Below, piece by piece: positions 34,451-42,149 of a stretch of 44,548 bases of DNA; the stretch's first letter is position 1; every line of letters starts with the position of its first letter. The notes below the pieces were generated by a model. It saw only the letters and a program-made list of their open reading frames with translations, was not told where the DNA came from and made no database searches. The stretch is from assembly GCA_028292765.1 (NCBI GenBank), contig JAQGLR010000114.1, positions 1-44,548 of the forward strand, in the 5' to 3' direction. Origin of the DNA: Massilia sp. Lineage in GTDB: Bacteria > Pseudomonadota > Gammaproteobacteria > Burkholderiales > Burkholderiaceae_D. A program made the translations under genes and the position numbers.

Positions 34451-35341
34451 TTAACTACCACTCTGCGCCTGCGCCATCTCGAGCGCGGGCAAGGTGACCG
34501 TCAGGAAGGAGGACACTTGACCGATCAGGTCAGCGGCTTGCTGACGCACCTGCCCCATCTGCAGCATCGACAGCTCTGCCTGGCGAACTGCCTGCTGAAT
34601 CAGCGTGCGGCGCTGCACGAGCGCATCCGCCAAGGTCGCATCGAGGGCGCCGCCGGCGAGTTTCGACACAACGGCAAGCGCCGCCCCGTGCAAGCTCAGG
34701 TTCCGCGCCGACTCCTCGAGGTTGCGCATGGCGGCCTCGCTGTCGTCCATGAGCTGCAGCAGCTGCGCACGGATGGAAGTCAGCGCTGGCTTGTACTGGG
34801 CAGGCGACGTCGGGCGGCGGAACAGCTTGTCGAACACGCCCGTCGGCGCCCTGGTGCTCTCAAGCGCGGCGTCAAGTATCGCGGGCACTGCCATTTGTGC
34901 GAACTTCAGCACCAGCTCGGTAACGGGCTGGAGCAGCGCGGCCTGCTCCATCAATGGCCCCTCCGCCCACTGCGTGACCAGCGACAGCCTGACCGGCAGG
35001 ATGCGGCGGAACAGGGCGGCCAGGCGTTGCTCCGAGTGCTCGAACAATACCGGATAGTCGATGCAGGCGGTCGCCAGGGCATCGCGTACCGCCGGATGGT
35101 CCTCGCTGTCGAACAGCGCCCTGGTCGCAGCTTTCGGGGTCACGCCTGAAAGTGCCGGCGCCGTGGGGAGGTCGTCGAACGACAGCGCCCCGGGCGGGCT
35201 GCCGGGGGTAAGCGGCGGCGCCGCGGAACCCTGCGCGTCGCCGAAGTCGAACACCTGTGGCACAGCCGAACGGCTGACCGGATCGGAGGGAGGCTCCGGC
35301 TCCCCGCCGAAGTCGAATGCCTTGGGCGTCTGGTGTGTCAT
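34451..35341 (-). CDS. Hypothetical helical protein of the TelA-TerD operon
   Basis: I know no named family for this 296-residue protein. The first 60 residues are Pro/Gly/Ser-rich and disordered. They hold three similar short motifs: KAFDFGGE, QVFDFGDA and LSFDDLP. The remainder is predicted helical. Its C-terminal half (VFDKLFRR, then IRAQLLQLMDDSEAAMRNLE, RRTLIQQAVRQAELSMLQMG, and the end VTLPALEMAQ) recalls the layout of TelA, two genes upstream (RRLERLEKRIDD, MLMATQMVPQIRLSQ, VSIPAWRN). It may be a shortened TelA relative; that is my reading by eye. The start lacks a strong ribosome site. The gene is third in an operon (telA, terD, this gene), 59 bases after terD. Confidence 0.72.
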   Translation of the reverse strand: MTHQTPKAFDFGGEPEPPSDPVSRSAVPQVFDFGDAQGSAAPPLTPGSPPGALSFDDLPTAPALSGVTPKAATRALFDSEDHPAVRDALATACIDYPVLFEHSEQRLAALFRRILPVRLSLVTQWAEGPLMEQAALLQPVTELVLKFAQMAVPAILDAALESTRAPTGVFDKLFRRPTSPAQYKPALTSIRAQLLQLMDDSEAAMRNLEESARNLSLHGAALAVVSKLAGGALDATLADALVQRRTLIQQAVRQAELSMLQMGQVRQQAADLIGQVSSFLTVTLPALEMAQAQSGS

Positions 35342-35400
35342 CGGTCACGCGGCTTCGGGAGCCATTGGCGCGATGGGAAGGCAGGAGCGCGGGGCCGTTC

Positions 35401-35988
35401 TCAGACGGTGCCGCCGAGCTTGCGGATGAAGGTCGCCAGATTCAGCTTGAAGCCGGCGCCGACGGCCTGGAAACGCCATTCGCCATCCTTGCGGTACAGC
35501 GAGCCGAACTGCAGCGCGGTCTTGTCCGAGTAGTCTTCGTCCAGGTCGTATTGGGCGAGCACTGCGCCGGTCTCGTCGTTGTACACCTTCACGTAGGCGT
35601 CAGTGACACGGCCAAAAGTCTGCTTGCGTGCCTCGGCCTCGTGGATGGTGACCACGATCGGCATCTCCACGACTGCCGCTTCGACCTTGCCCAGGTCAAC
35701 GGTGATGACTTCGTCGTCGCCATCCTTGTCACCCGTGCGGTTGTCGCCAGAGTGGACGACGGCGCCATCCGGGGAGGTGGTGTGGTTGTAATAGACGAAG
35801 TGGGCGTTGCTGAGCATGACCGGGTGGTCGTCCGCGTTTTTCTTGCACAGGAATACCGACGAGTCGAGGTCGAACGCCTGGCCTTCGGCCGCGTTGACCT
35901 TCCATCCGAGGCCGATACGAACACGCTTCAAGCCCGGGGCGGTTTTTTCGAGGTTGATGCGATGGCCAGTTTCGAGCGTCGTCGACAT
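35401..35988 (-). CDS. TerD-family tellurium/stress resistance protein
   Basis: A 195-residue TerD-domain protein, the normal length for TerD/TerE. Features seen are INLEKTAPGLKRVRIGLGW at the N-terminus, the calcium-binding-type acidic segments AFDLDSSVFL and GDKDGDDEVITVDL, and the family end LYRKDGEWRFQAVGAGF. ATG 35988 has AAAGGAAA upstream; the longer frame to 36063 overlaps telA and has no ribosome site. TerD proteins bind Ca2+ and occur with membrane or phage-defence-linked stress complexes. The TerA, TerB and TerC genes of the full ter cluster are absent here. Confidence 0.93.
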   Translation of the reverse strand: MSTTLETGHRINLEKTAPGLKRVRIGLGWKVNAAEGQAFDLDSSVFLCKKNADDHPVMLSNAHFVYYNHTTSPDGAVVHSGDNRTGDKDGDDEVITVDLGKVEAAVVEMPIVVTIHEAEARKQTFGRVTDAYVKVYNDETGAVLAQYDLDEDYSDKTALQFGSLYRKDGEWRFQAVGAGFKLNLATFIRKLGGTV

Positions 35989-36059
35989 GGACTTTCCTTT
36001 TATCGTGAGAATGGTATTTTCGCTCGAATGCGTACCCGGATCAATGGGTGGTGTCGTGA

Positions 36060-37163
36060 TCACGCCCCAGCTGGCGAAAAGCGCGCAATCAGCTCGCGCT
36101 CCAGTTCCTGCAGTTTCGGCAGCTCGTCCTTGCGACGCTGCTGGCCTTCGCTCGATATTTGCTCGAGCTTGTCGAAAGCGGTCATCAGCTGCGTCTGGAC
36201 GTGCTGGGCGGTTTCCAGGCTGACCAGGGAACGCTGTTTGGCGCGGGCCACGGTCTCGGTATTTTCCAGCAACATGTCAGCCTGGGCGCGGAATGCCGCG
36301 TCGGTGGCGTCGTAGGCAGCGTTGGCGACCGCCGCGCTCTGCTTGGCTTCGAGTTGCAGCAAGTAGAGCGAGAACACGTTGCGCCAGGCCGGAATCGACA
36401 CGTTGACGATATCCGTGAAGGTGTCCGTCAGGGCCCGGGCATTGTCCTGCGACAGGCGGATTTGCGGCACCATTTGCGTGGCCATCAGCATGGCGCGGCG
36501 CAAATCGTCGATGCGTTTTTCGAGACGCTCGAGACGGCGCTTGAGCTCAGTCGCCTGCTGCGCCTCGAACGCGTTGGCCGGCGCGGCTTGCTGCGCGAGC
36601 GCTTGCCGAAGCTGAACCGCCCAGGCTTCGCCCTTCTTGACGTCGGCATCCAGGCCCTGGTAGTACATTTCCAGGCCTTTGAACATTTCGTCGAAATCCT
36701 GGATGCGCCCCCGGTGCACGCTTGCATGACGCGTCATCTCCGCGACCAGGGTGTCCATGCGCGATTCGACCACCTGGTACTGCGACAGCATCTTTTCCTT
36801 GACCGAGCCGAACATGTTCGTGACGCGCGACATCAGGCCGCCAGAGCGTAGCTTGGCCGGGTCCAGGCCCTTGGAGGTGGCAATCAGTTCGTTCAGCTGC
36901 GTGCCGAACACATCCGCATCCGACGCACGCACGGTGCCGAGCAACTTGGCCGACACCTTCGCCACACCCGAGCCAGTGGAGCCGCCCAGGGCCTCGATGG
37001 CCTTGTCGTCGATACCGGAGATATCGATACGGGCCTGTGGGGCCGCGCTCGCCTCCGGACGCGATGCCGGCAGCATGTCCGGCGTGCGGGCAGCATCCAG
37101 GGGCGCCACAGGCATCGCGGATGCTGCGTTCGCTTCTTCGTCGGAGGAGAACAGCGGTTTCAT
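36060..37163 (-). CDS. TelA/KlaA-family toxic anion resistance protein
   Basis: A 367-residue, almost wholly helical protein of the TelA/YaaN family. Typical parts are LTSxx-like helices around NMFGSVKEKMLSQYQ, ASVHRGRIQDFDEMFKGLE, LERLEKRIDDLRRAML, MATQMVPQIRLSQDNA and VSIPAWRNVFSLYLLQLEAK. The first 45 residues are Ala/Pro-rich and disordered. AAGGAATCC stands before the ATG. It is first of the three-gene operon with terD and the 296-aa gene. The family is linked to tellurite and other toxic-anion tolerance and to membrane stress, but its molecular action is not known. Confidence 0.92.
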   Translation of the reverse strand: MKPLFSSDEEANAASAMPVAPLDAARTPDMLPASRPEASAAPQARIDISGIDDKAIEALGGSTGSGVAKVSAKLLGTVRASDADVFGTQLNELIATSKGLDPAKLRSGGLMSRVTNMFGSVKEKMLSQYQVVESRMDTLVAEMTRHASVHRGRIQDFDEMFKGLEMYYQGLDADVKKGEAWAVQLRQALAQQAAPANAFEAQQATELKRRLERLEKRIDDLRRAMLMATQMVPQIRLSQDNARALTDTFTDIVNVSIPAWRNVFSLYLLQLEAKQSAAVANAAYDATDAAFRAQADMLLENTETVARAKQRSLVSLETAQHVQTQLMTAFDKLEQISSEGQQRRKDELPKLQELERELIARFSPAGA

Positions 37164-37220
37164 GGGATTCCTTCAGGTTTTGAAGTGACAACATTAATAG
37201 GGTACCACCGGCGCGAGCGC

Positions 37221-37236
37221 AGAGGATTGAAAATCC
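37221..37236 (+). pseudogene. tRNA-Phe anticodon-arm fragment (relic 3) within a gene-free 304-base gap
   Basis: AGAGGATTGAAAATCC equals bases of the tRNA-Phe anticodon arm, and GAGCG just before it recalls GAGC of the D-arm. Neither the acceptor nor the T-arm remains. The gap 37164-37467 otherwise holds no gene I can support. A plus-strand frame (LVRLIDELHQFRRSNLHVE) has protein-like composition but no start signals. Confidence 0.6.
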
Positions 37237-37389
37237 GCTCTCCGTTATCGCTCAAGTGGCTGCTGCAGCAGCTTGATGGCGAACAGCGCCGTCACGATTC
37301 CACCAGATGCCGCTGCCCATGGCCGGCGCGCCGCCAGCTGGTGAGACTAATCGATGAGCTCCATCAGTTTCGACGAAGCAACCTTCACG

Positions 37390-37419
37390 TTGAAATTCAC
37401 GCTTTGAGTGAATTAAATT
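37390..37419 (+). promoter_or_regulatory. Possible promoter of gdhA
   Basis: TTGAAA (37390-37395) and TAAATT (37414-37419) have an 18-base spacer, in the AT-rich stretch just before the gene. It would give a leader of about 40 bases. Confidence 0.45.
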
Positions 37420-37467
37420 GTGCGAAAATGCACCCCTGAAAAATTTTCGCCTCTCTCTGGATCCACT

Positions 37468-38811
37468 ATGAAATACGCCTCCCTGCATCAATACCTGCAA
37501 CATGTCGCTGACCGCAATCCTGGCCAATCTGAATTCCTGCAGGCTGTCACCGAAGTGATGGAAAGCCTATGGCCGTTCATCGAGAAACACCCCAAGTATG
37601 CCGAGCAGGGCCTGCTCGATCGCCTGGTCGAGCCTGAACGGGTAGTGATGTTCCGCGTGTCGTGGGTGGACGACCACGGCCAGGTGCAGGTCAACCGCGG
37701 CTACCGCATCCAGCACAGCATGGCGATCGGTCCCTACAAGGGCGGCCTGCGCTTCCACCCGTCGGTCACCCTGTCGGTGCTGAAATTCCTGGCCTTCGAA
37801 CAGACCTTCAAGAATGCGCTGACCACGCTGCCCATGGGCGGCGGCAAGGGCGGTTCCGACTTCGACCCCAAGGGCAAGAGCCCGGGCGAGGTGATGCGTT
37901 TCTGCCAGGCCTTCGTGAGCGAACTGTTCCGCCACGTGGGCTCCGACACCGACGTGCCGGCAGGCGACATCGGTGTCGGCGGCCGTGAAGTGGGCTTCAT
38001 GGCCGGCATGATGAAAAAGCTGAGCAACCGCGCCGATTGCGTCTTCACGGGCAAGGGCCTGAGCTTCGGCGGCTCGCTGATCCGCCCGGAAGCCACCGGC
38101 TACGGCACTGTCTATTTCGCAGATGAAATGCTCAAGACGCGCGGCCGTTCGTTCGAGGGTTTGCGCGTCAGCGTTTCCGGCTCCGGCAACGTGGCGCAGT
38201 ACGCCGTGGAAAAAGCCATGGCCCTGGGCGCCAAGGTGCTGACGGTGTCCGACTCGAGCGGAACGGTCATCGACATGGATGGCTTCACCCCGGAAAAGCT
38301 GGCCATGCTGATGGAAGTGAAGAACCACCTCTATGGCCGCGTCAGCGACTACGCCCAGCGTGCCGGCCTGCGCTTTGAAGCGGGTGTGCGCCCCTGGCAT
38401 GTTCCGGTCGACGTGGCGCTGCCCTGCGCTACCCAGAATGAACTGGACGCCGACGACGCCGCCTTGCTGATCAAGAATGGCGTGCTGTGCGTGGCGGAAG
38501 GCGCCAACATGCCGTCGACCATCGAGGCCGCGAAGGCATTCGAAGCGGCCGGCGTGCTCTACGCGCCTGGCAAGGCCAGCAACGCCGGCGGCGTCGCTAC
38601 CTCAGGCCTCGAGATGAGCCAGAACGCGGAGCGCATGTCGTGGCCGCGCGAGGAAGTGGATGCGCGCCTGCTGCAGATCATGAAGGGCATCCATGAGGCC
38701 TGCTTGCAGTACGGCAAGCGCCCGGACGGCAGCGTCAGCTATGTGGATGGTGCAAACATTGCCGGCTTTGTGAAAGTGGCCGATGCCATGCTGGCGCAAG
38801 GCGTGATCTAA
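37468..38811 (+). CDS. gdhA: NADP-type glutamate dehydrogenase
   Basis: Glutamate dehydrogenase, which makes glutamate from 2-oxoglutarate and ammonium. The 447 residues equal the length of the E. coli GdhA, and recalled similarity is high throughout. Key parts are the substrate lysines in AIGPYKGGLRFHPSV and LPMGGGKGGSDFDPKG, the active-site DTDVPAGDIGVGGREVGFM, and the nucleotide-binding VSVSGSGNVAQYA. The end FVKVADAMLAQGVI is identical to the enteric enzyme. The serine in the GSGNVA loop and the close match to GdhA favour NADP. ATG 37468 gives the family start. It is monocistronic, with its own terminator. Confidence 0.97.
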   Translation: MKYASLHQYLQHVADRNPGQSEFLQAVTEVMESLWPFIEKHPKYAEQGLLDRLVEPERVVMFRVSWVDDHGQVQVNRGYRIQHSMAIGPYKGGLRFHPSVTLSVLKFLAFEQTFKNALTTLPMGGGKGGSDFDPKGKSPGEVMRFCQAFVSELFRHVGSDTDVPAGDIGVGGREVGFMAGMMKKLSNRADCVFTGKGLSFGGSLIRPEATGYGTVYFADEMLKTRGRSFEGLRVSVSGSGNVAQYAVEKAMALGAKVLTVSDSSGTVIDMDGFTPEKLAMLMEVKNHLYGRVSDYAQRAGLRFEAGVRPWHVPVDVALPCATQNELDADDAALLIKNGVLCVAEGANMPSTIEAAKAFEAAGVLYAPGKASNAGGVATSGLEMSQNAERMSWPREEVDARLLQIMKGIHEACLQYGKRPDGSVSYVDGANIAGFVKVADAMLAQGVI

Positions 38812-38835
38812 GCACAAGCCCCACCGATAGCGCAC

Positions 38836-38859
38836 AACGCCACCTGCGGGTGGCGTTTT
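38836..38859 (+). terminator. Intrinsic terminator of gdhA
   Basis: The stem AACGCCACC (38836-38844) pairs with GGTGGCGTT (38849-38857) around the loop TGCG and continues TTCGTTTTT. Its stem is identical to those at 9190 and 13213. Confidence 0.88.
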
Positions 38860-38978
38860 CGTTTTTAAAATCCGATCAGGGCCGGCCGTTGGCGCGCACA
38901 AACGCGGCACCGTCTCGACCTAGCCGTCGGCGTGCCTTTTGCGGTTCGGGCACGGGTAATACCAGAATGCGCGGCCTT

Positions 38979-39053
38979 GGCCGGGTAGCTCAAATGGCAG
39001 AGCAGAGGATTGAAAATCCTCGTCCCGGTGCGTCGCCACTGCACGGGCCGATC
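38979..39053 (+). pseudogene. Decayed tRNA-Phe copy (relic 4)
   Basis: A 75-base stretch aligns with the intact tRNA. GGCCGGGTAGCTC and GCAGAGCAGAGGATTGAAAA are near-identical from the acceptor through the anticodon arm. The T-arm is scrambled (GGTGCGTCGCCACTGC, no TTCGA) and the CCA end is replaced by GATC. The preceding GGCCTTGG resembles the leader of copy 2. It ends three bases before the stop codon of the minus-strand hydroxylase gene. Confidence 0.8.
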
Positions 39054-39056
39054 ATG

Positions 39057-41348
39057 TCAGGCGCGAGCAAGCGCCTTCTTGACGCTTTCCGGCGTCATCG
39101 GCGCGTGCCGCAAGCGCACGCCGGTGGCGTCGAAAAACGCATTCGCAACCGCCGCCGGTATGACGCGGCAGGTCGCTTCGCCAGCGCCGGTCGGTGCCGC
39201 GTCAGGCCGGTTGACCAGCACGATGTCGATGGTCTCCGGCGCGTCGCTCATCTCCAGGATCGGATAGCTGCCCCAATCCACACTCGTGACCATGTCCGTG
39301 TCAAACTTCACTTCCTCGAACAGGGCGCGCGACAGGCCCTGCACCAGTCCGCCCTCGATCGTGTGGCGCAAGCCCTGCGGGTTGACCACCAGCCCGCAGT
39401 CGTGCGCGACTGTGAACTTCCGCCCCCAGATGCGGCCCGTTTTCGGCTCGACCTCGATCTCGGCAACGACCGCGAGGACGGTGCCGCCGCGCTGGGCATA
39501 GGCAATGCCACGGCCCTTGAGGATGGCGCCGCGTCGCTTGGCGCGTGGCTTGGACGAGGCGTTCCAGCCCGACTTGTCTGCCGCCGCCTTGACCACCGCC
39601 CGGTCACGCTCGTCGGTCAGGTTCTTGAGGCGGAACACGACCGGGTCGGTGCCGGTAGCGACGGCCAGTTCGTCAATGAATTGCTCGCTCGCGAACTGGA
39701 TCTGCAAGCCGACCGGATCGCGCATGTGCGAAGTACGCAAGGGTGAGCTGCGGTCCAGCAGCGGCGCGATCGTTTCCCAGGCCAGCGTCTTGTTGGCGAA
39801 GCCGTAGCTCTCGGCCGGGACGCCGAAGTCCTGGCCAGGCTTGAGCGGCATGCCAAGCTCCATGCCGGCCAGGCTATGGCGCGGATCGGACTCATTGCTG
39901 TTGATGTCCGCGCGCGAGAACCCGCGCGAGGTAAATTCGTAACCCACGACGTTGCCGGCGGCGTCGATGGCGGCGCGCGCGCGGTGCACCGACGCCGGTG
40001 CCTTCGGATCCCAAGCGGTACCGTCGATGCGCATCCCTTGTACCCGCACCGGCCGGCCGGTCAGCTTCGACAGCAGGGCCGCGTCGATGGCGGCGTCGCC
40101 GGCGTCGTTGCGGCCATACGAGCCCGGTCCGGCAACGTAGATCCCCTGCACCTGCTCGGGTTCCAGGCCCAGTATCCTGGCGACGCCGTCGCGCGCGTGG
40201 TGCGGCTTCTGGCTACCGGTCCATACCTTGGCCTTGCCGGGCGTGGCGTCGACCAGCGCGCAGGCCGGTCCCATGCTGGCATGCGACTGGAACGGCCACG
40301 CGAATTCGGATTCGACGATACGCACGTCACCGCTGAACGCCTTGGCCAGGTCGCCCCTCTTTTCTTCCTCGTCGCGCTTGACCACCTTCGCCGCGCGGAT
40401 ATGGTCGAACAGCTTGTCGGCGCCGGGAAGCGGGTGTTTCGGTTCGCTCCAGGTCACTGCAAGCGCGCGCGCGGCGCTGATGGCGTCCCATTCCTTCTCG
40501 GCCACCACTGCGAGGAAGTTCTTTTCATGGATGACGCGGACACCGGGAAAGGCGCTGATCGAGCTCGCATCGACCTTGACCGGCACGCTGCCGGCGTGCG
40601 GCGTGCGGATCACGCGCCCATGCAGCATATTGGGCAGCGATATGTCGCTCACGTACCGGTCGGTGCCGAACACCTTCCAGGCGACATCGCGGCGATTAAA
40701 CGATTTGCCGACCAGCTTGTACTCGGATGGCGGCTTCGGCTTGGCCTTGCCCGTGACATTCATCTGGTTGCCGTTCTGCTTGTTCCACTCGACCTGCGCA
40801 TTGAAGTAGTCTCCGCCGATCAACTCGGCGTAGCTGACCGACTTCGCAGCATCGCCACGTACGGCGATCATGCCGTCGCTGACGGTCAGGCGTTCCGGCG
40901 CCACCGCGAATTTTTGCGACGCCATGTCGAGCAACAGGCGGCGCGCCTCGGCTGCGGCATTGCGCAACGGCCTGGCGCCGGCCTGGATCCCGAGCGCGCT
41001 GGACGCGCCGCCCTGGTTCAGGCAGACCGTCGTATCACCCATGACGACGTCGACCCGGTCGAAGCCGACGTCGAGTTCCTCCGCGACGATCTGGGCGATC
41101 GCCACTTCGAGTCCCTGGCCCAGGTCGACCTTGCCGTAATACGCGGTGACGCGTCCGTCCGGCGTGATGGCGATCCAGCTGTCGAGCTCCTCAGGCCGGA
41201 GCGCCGGCTTCTTCTTGCCGCTCTTTGCGCTGGCGGCGGACACGGGACTGGCGAGCGTGGGCAATACGGCGGAGGCGCAAACGACAAGCGCTCCGGCAGC
41301 CTGGAGGAAGCGGCGGCGCTGTAACGAAGCATGGGTTTGATCGGTCAT
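39057..41348 (-). CDS. Molybdopterin-binding large subunit of an IorB-type hydroxylase/aldehyde oxidoreductase
   Basis: A 763-residue catalytic subunit of the xanthine-oxidase family, in the isoquinoline 1-oxidoreductase beta / periplasmic aldehyde oxidoreductase branch. It starts with a twin-arginine signal (QRRRFLQAAGALVVCASAVL), so the folded enzyme is exported. Cofactor-binding parts include GKVDLGQGLEVAIAQI, LNQGGASSALGIQ, ESEFAWPFQSHASMGP and, near the end, VDWGSYPILEMSDAPE and PTGAGEATCRVIPAAVANA, where the catalytic Glu lies in GAGEA. GAGGGA precedes the ATG. The gene starts 9 bases after its [2Fe-2S] partner. Substrate is unknown; likely an aldehyde or N-heterocycle. Confidence 0.92.
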   Translation of the reverse strand: MTDQTHASLQRRRFLQAAGALVVCASAVLPTLASPVSAASAKSGKKKPALRPEELDSWIAITPDGRVTAYYGKVDLGQGLEVAIAQIVAEELDVGFDRVDVVMGDTTVCLNQGGASSALGIQAGARPLRNAAAEARRLLLDMASQKFAVAPERLTVSDGMIAVRGDAAKSVSYAELIGGDYFNAQVEWNKQNGNQMNVTGKAKPKPPSEYKLVGKSFNRRDVAWKVFGTDRYVSDISLPNMLHGRVIRTPHAGSVPVKVDASSISAFPGVRVIHEKNFLAVVAEKEWDAISAARALAVTWSEPKHPLPGADKLFDHIRAAKVVKRDEEEKRGDLAKAFSGDVRIVESEFAWPFQSHASMGPACALVDATPGKAKVWTGSQKPHHARDGVARILGLEPEQVQGIYVAGPGSYGRNDAGDAAIDAALLSKLTGRPVRVQGMRIDGTAWDPKAPASVHRARAAIDAAGNVVGYEFTSRGFSRADINSNESDPRHSLAGMELGMPLKPGQDFGVPAESYGFANKTLAWETIAPLLDRSSPLRTSHMRDPVGLQIQFASEQFIDELAVATGTDPVVFRLKNLTDERDRAVVKAAADKSGWNASSKPRAKRRGAILKGRGIAYAQRGGTVLAVVAEIEVEPKTGRIWGRKFTVAHDCGLVVNPQGLRHTIEGGLVQGLSRALFEEVKFDTDMVTSVDWGSYPILEMSDAPETIDIVLVNRPDAAPTGAGEATCRVIPAAVANAFFDATGVRLRHAPMTPESVKKALARA

Positions 41349-41357
41349 GTCGTTCCC

Positions 41358-41822
41358 TCAGGCCATGTTGGTTTGCGCGCGCTTGATGGCGCGCAGGATG
41401 GCGACATGCGTGCCGCAGCGGCACTTCAGGCCGGCACAGGCTGCGCGGATTTGCGCGTCGTTCGCCTTCGGATTTTTTTCCAGGAAGGCGGCGGCGGTCA
41501 TCATCCAGCCGCTGACGCAGTAACCGCACTGCGGGACCTGCTCTTCAATGAAAGCAACCTGGATTGGATGTGGTTTTTCCGGCGTGCCGAGTCCGGCAAT
41601 GGTCTTGACCTTCTTGCCCTGGACGGCCGACACAGGCAACAGGCAGGAACGCACCGGCTCGCCGTCGAGCTGGACGGTGCAGGCGCCGCATTGGCCGAGG
41701 CCGCATCCGAACTTCGGGTTGTTCAGCTTGAGGTCGTCGCGCAGCGCATACAGCAACGGCATGTCCGGACTGGCGTCTACTGCCACTCGCTTGGCGTCAA
41801 CATCAAATTCGATTTTCGACAT
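41358..41822 (-). CDS. [2Fe-2S]-binding small subunit (IorA-type), partner of the large subunit
   Basis: A 154-residue electron-transfer subunit. The first cluster site is KFGCGLGQCGACT with the later Cys in VRSCLLPV. The second is QCGYCVSGWMM with LKCRCGTH. ATG 41822 has GGAGGAAAG just upstream; a longer frame to 41954 lacks family similarity in its front. It has no signal peptide, so it would be exported by riding with the twin-arginine-tagged large subunit. It resembles the orphan subunit at 2156-2626 but is clearly distinct in sequence. Confidence 0.93.
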   Translation of the reverse strand: MSKIEFDVDAKRVAVDASPDMPLLYALRDDLKLNNPKFGCGLGQCGACTVQLDGEPVRSCLLPVSAVQGKKVKTIAGLGTPEKPHPIQVAFIEEQVPQCGYCVSGWMMTAAAFLEKNPKANDAQIRAACAGLKCRCGTHVAILRAIKRAQTNMA

Positions 41823-41985
41823 CTTTCCTCCGATAGCCGCTGTTCCGAAGCGGTGATAGTGCGTTTTTGGACTACCCAATTGTCGACGTCCGTTGCCGCC
41901 GGCCGGCGCGTGGCGTGCTGCATAATTTCCGGGTGATATCGCATCTAACCACATTTTTTACGAGAACGGAACAATGTGAACCGTC

Positions 41986-42054
41986 GTTCCATATACAGGG
42001 ACTGACGCCGCAAAGCCGCGCAGTAACCGGCCGACATGTTCCGATATATGGACC
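41986..42054. promoter_or_regulatory. Pair of GTTCC-N7-GGxxC dyads in a divergent promoter region
   Basis: GTTCCATATACAGGGAC (41986-42002) and GTTCCGATATATGGACC (42038-42054) both fit GTTCC-N7-GGAAC with one mismatch. Their centres are 52 bases apart, about five helical turns, so two regulator dimers could sit on the same face. They lie between the divergent iorA-type gene and the secreted hydrolase. A TAGAAT (42093-42098) may be the -10 box for the latter. Confidence 0.4.
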
Positions 42055-42149
42055 TGCATCCCATTTTTTGCAAAAAGTTAGCGTTTCGCGGCTAGAATGT
42101 TCGGCGGGCCGGGACTTATTCCTTTTTCTTACAACAACATGGAGACATC

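Noticed and set aside
38979-39053. A third functional tRNA-Phe
   Set aside because: The anticodon arm is intact, but the T-loop lacks TTCGA, the T-stem does not pair and the CCA is replaced by GATC.
39876-41324. A 482-codon open frame on the plus strand
   Set aside because: It is antisense to the molybdopterin subunit, with no ribosome site and no family motif.
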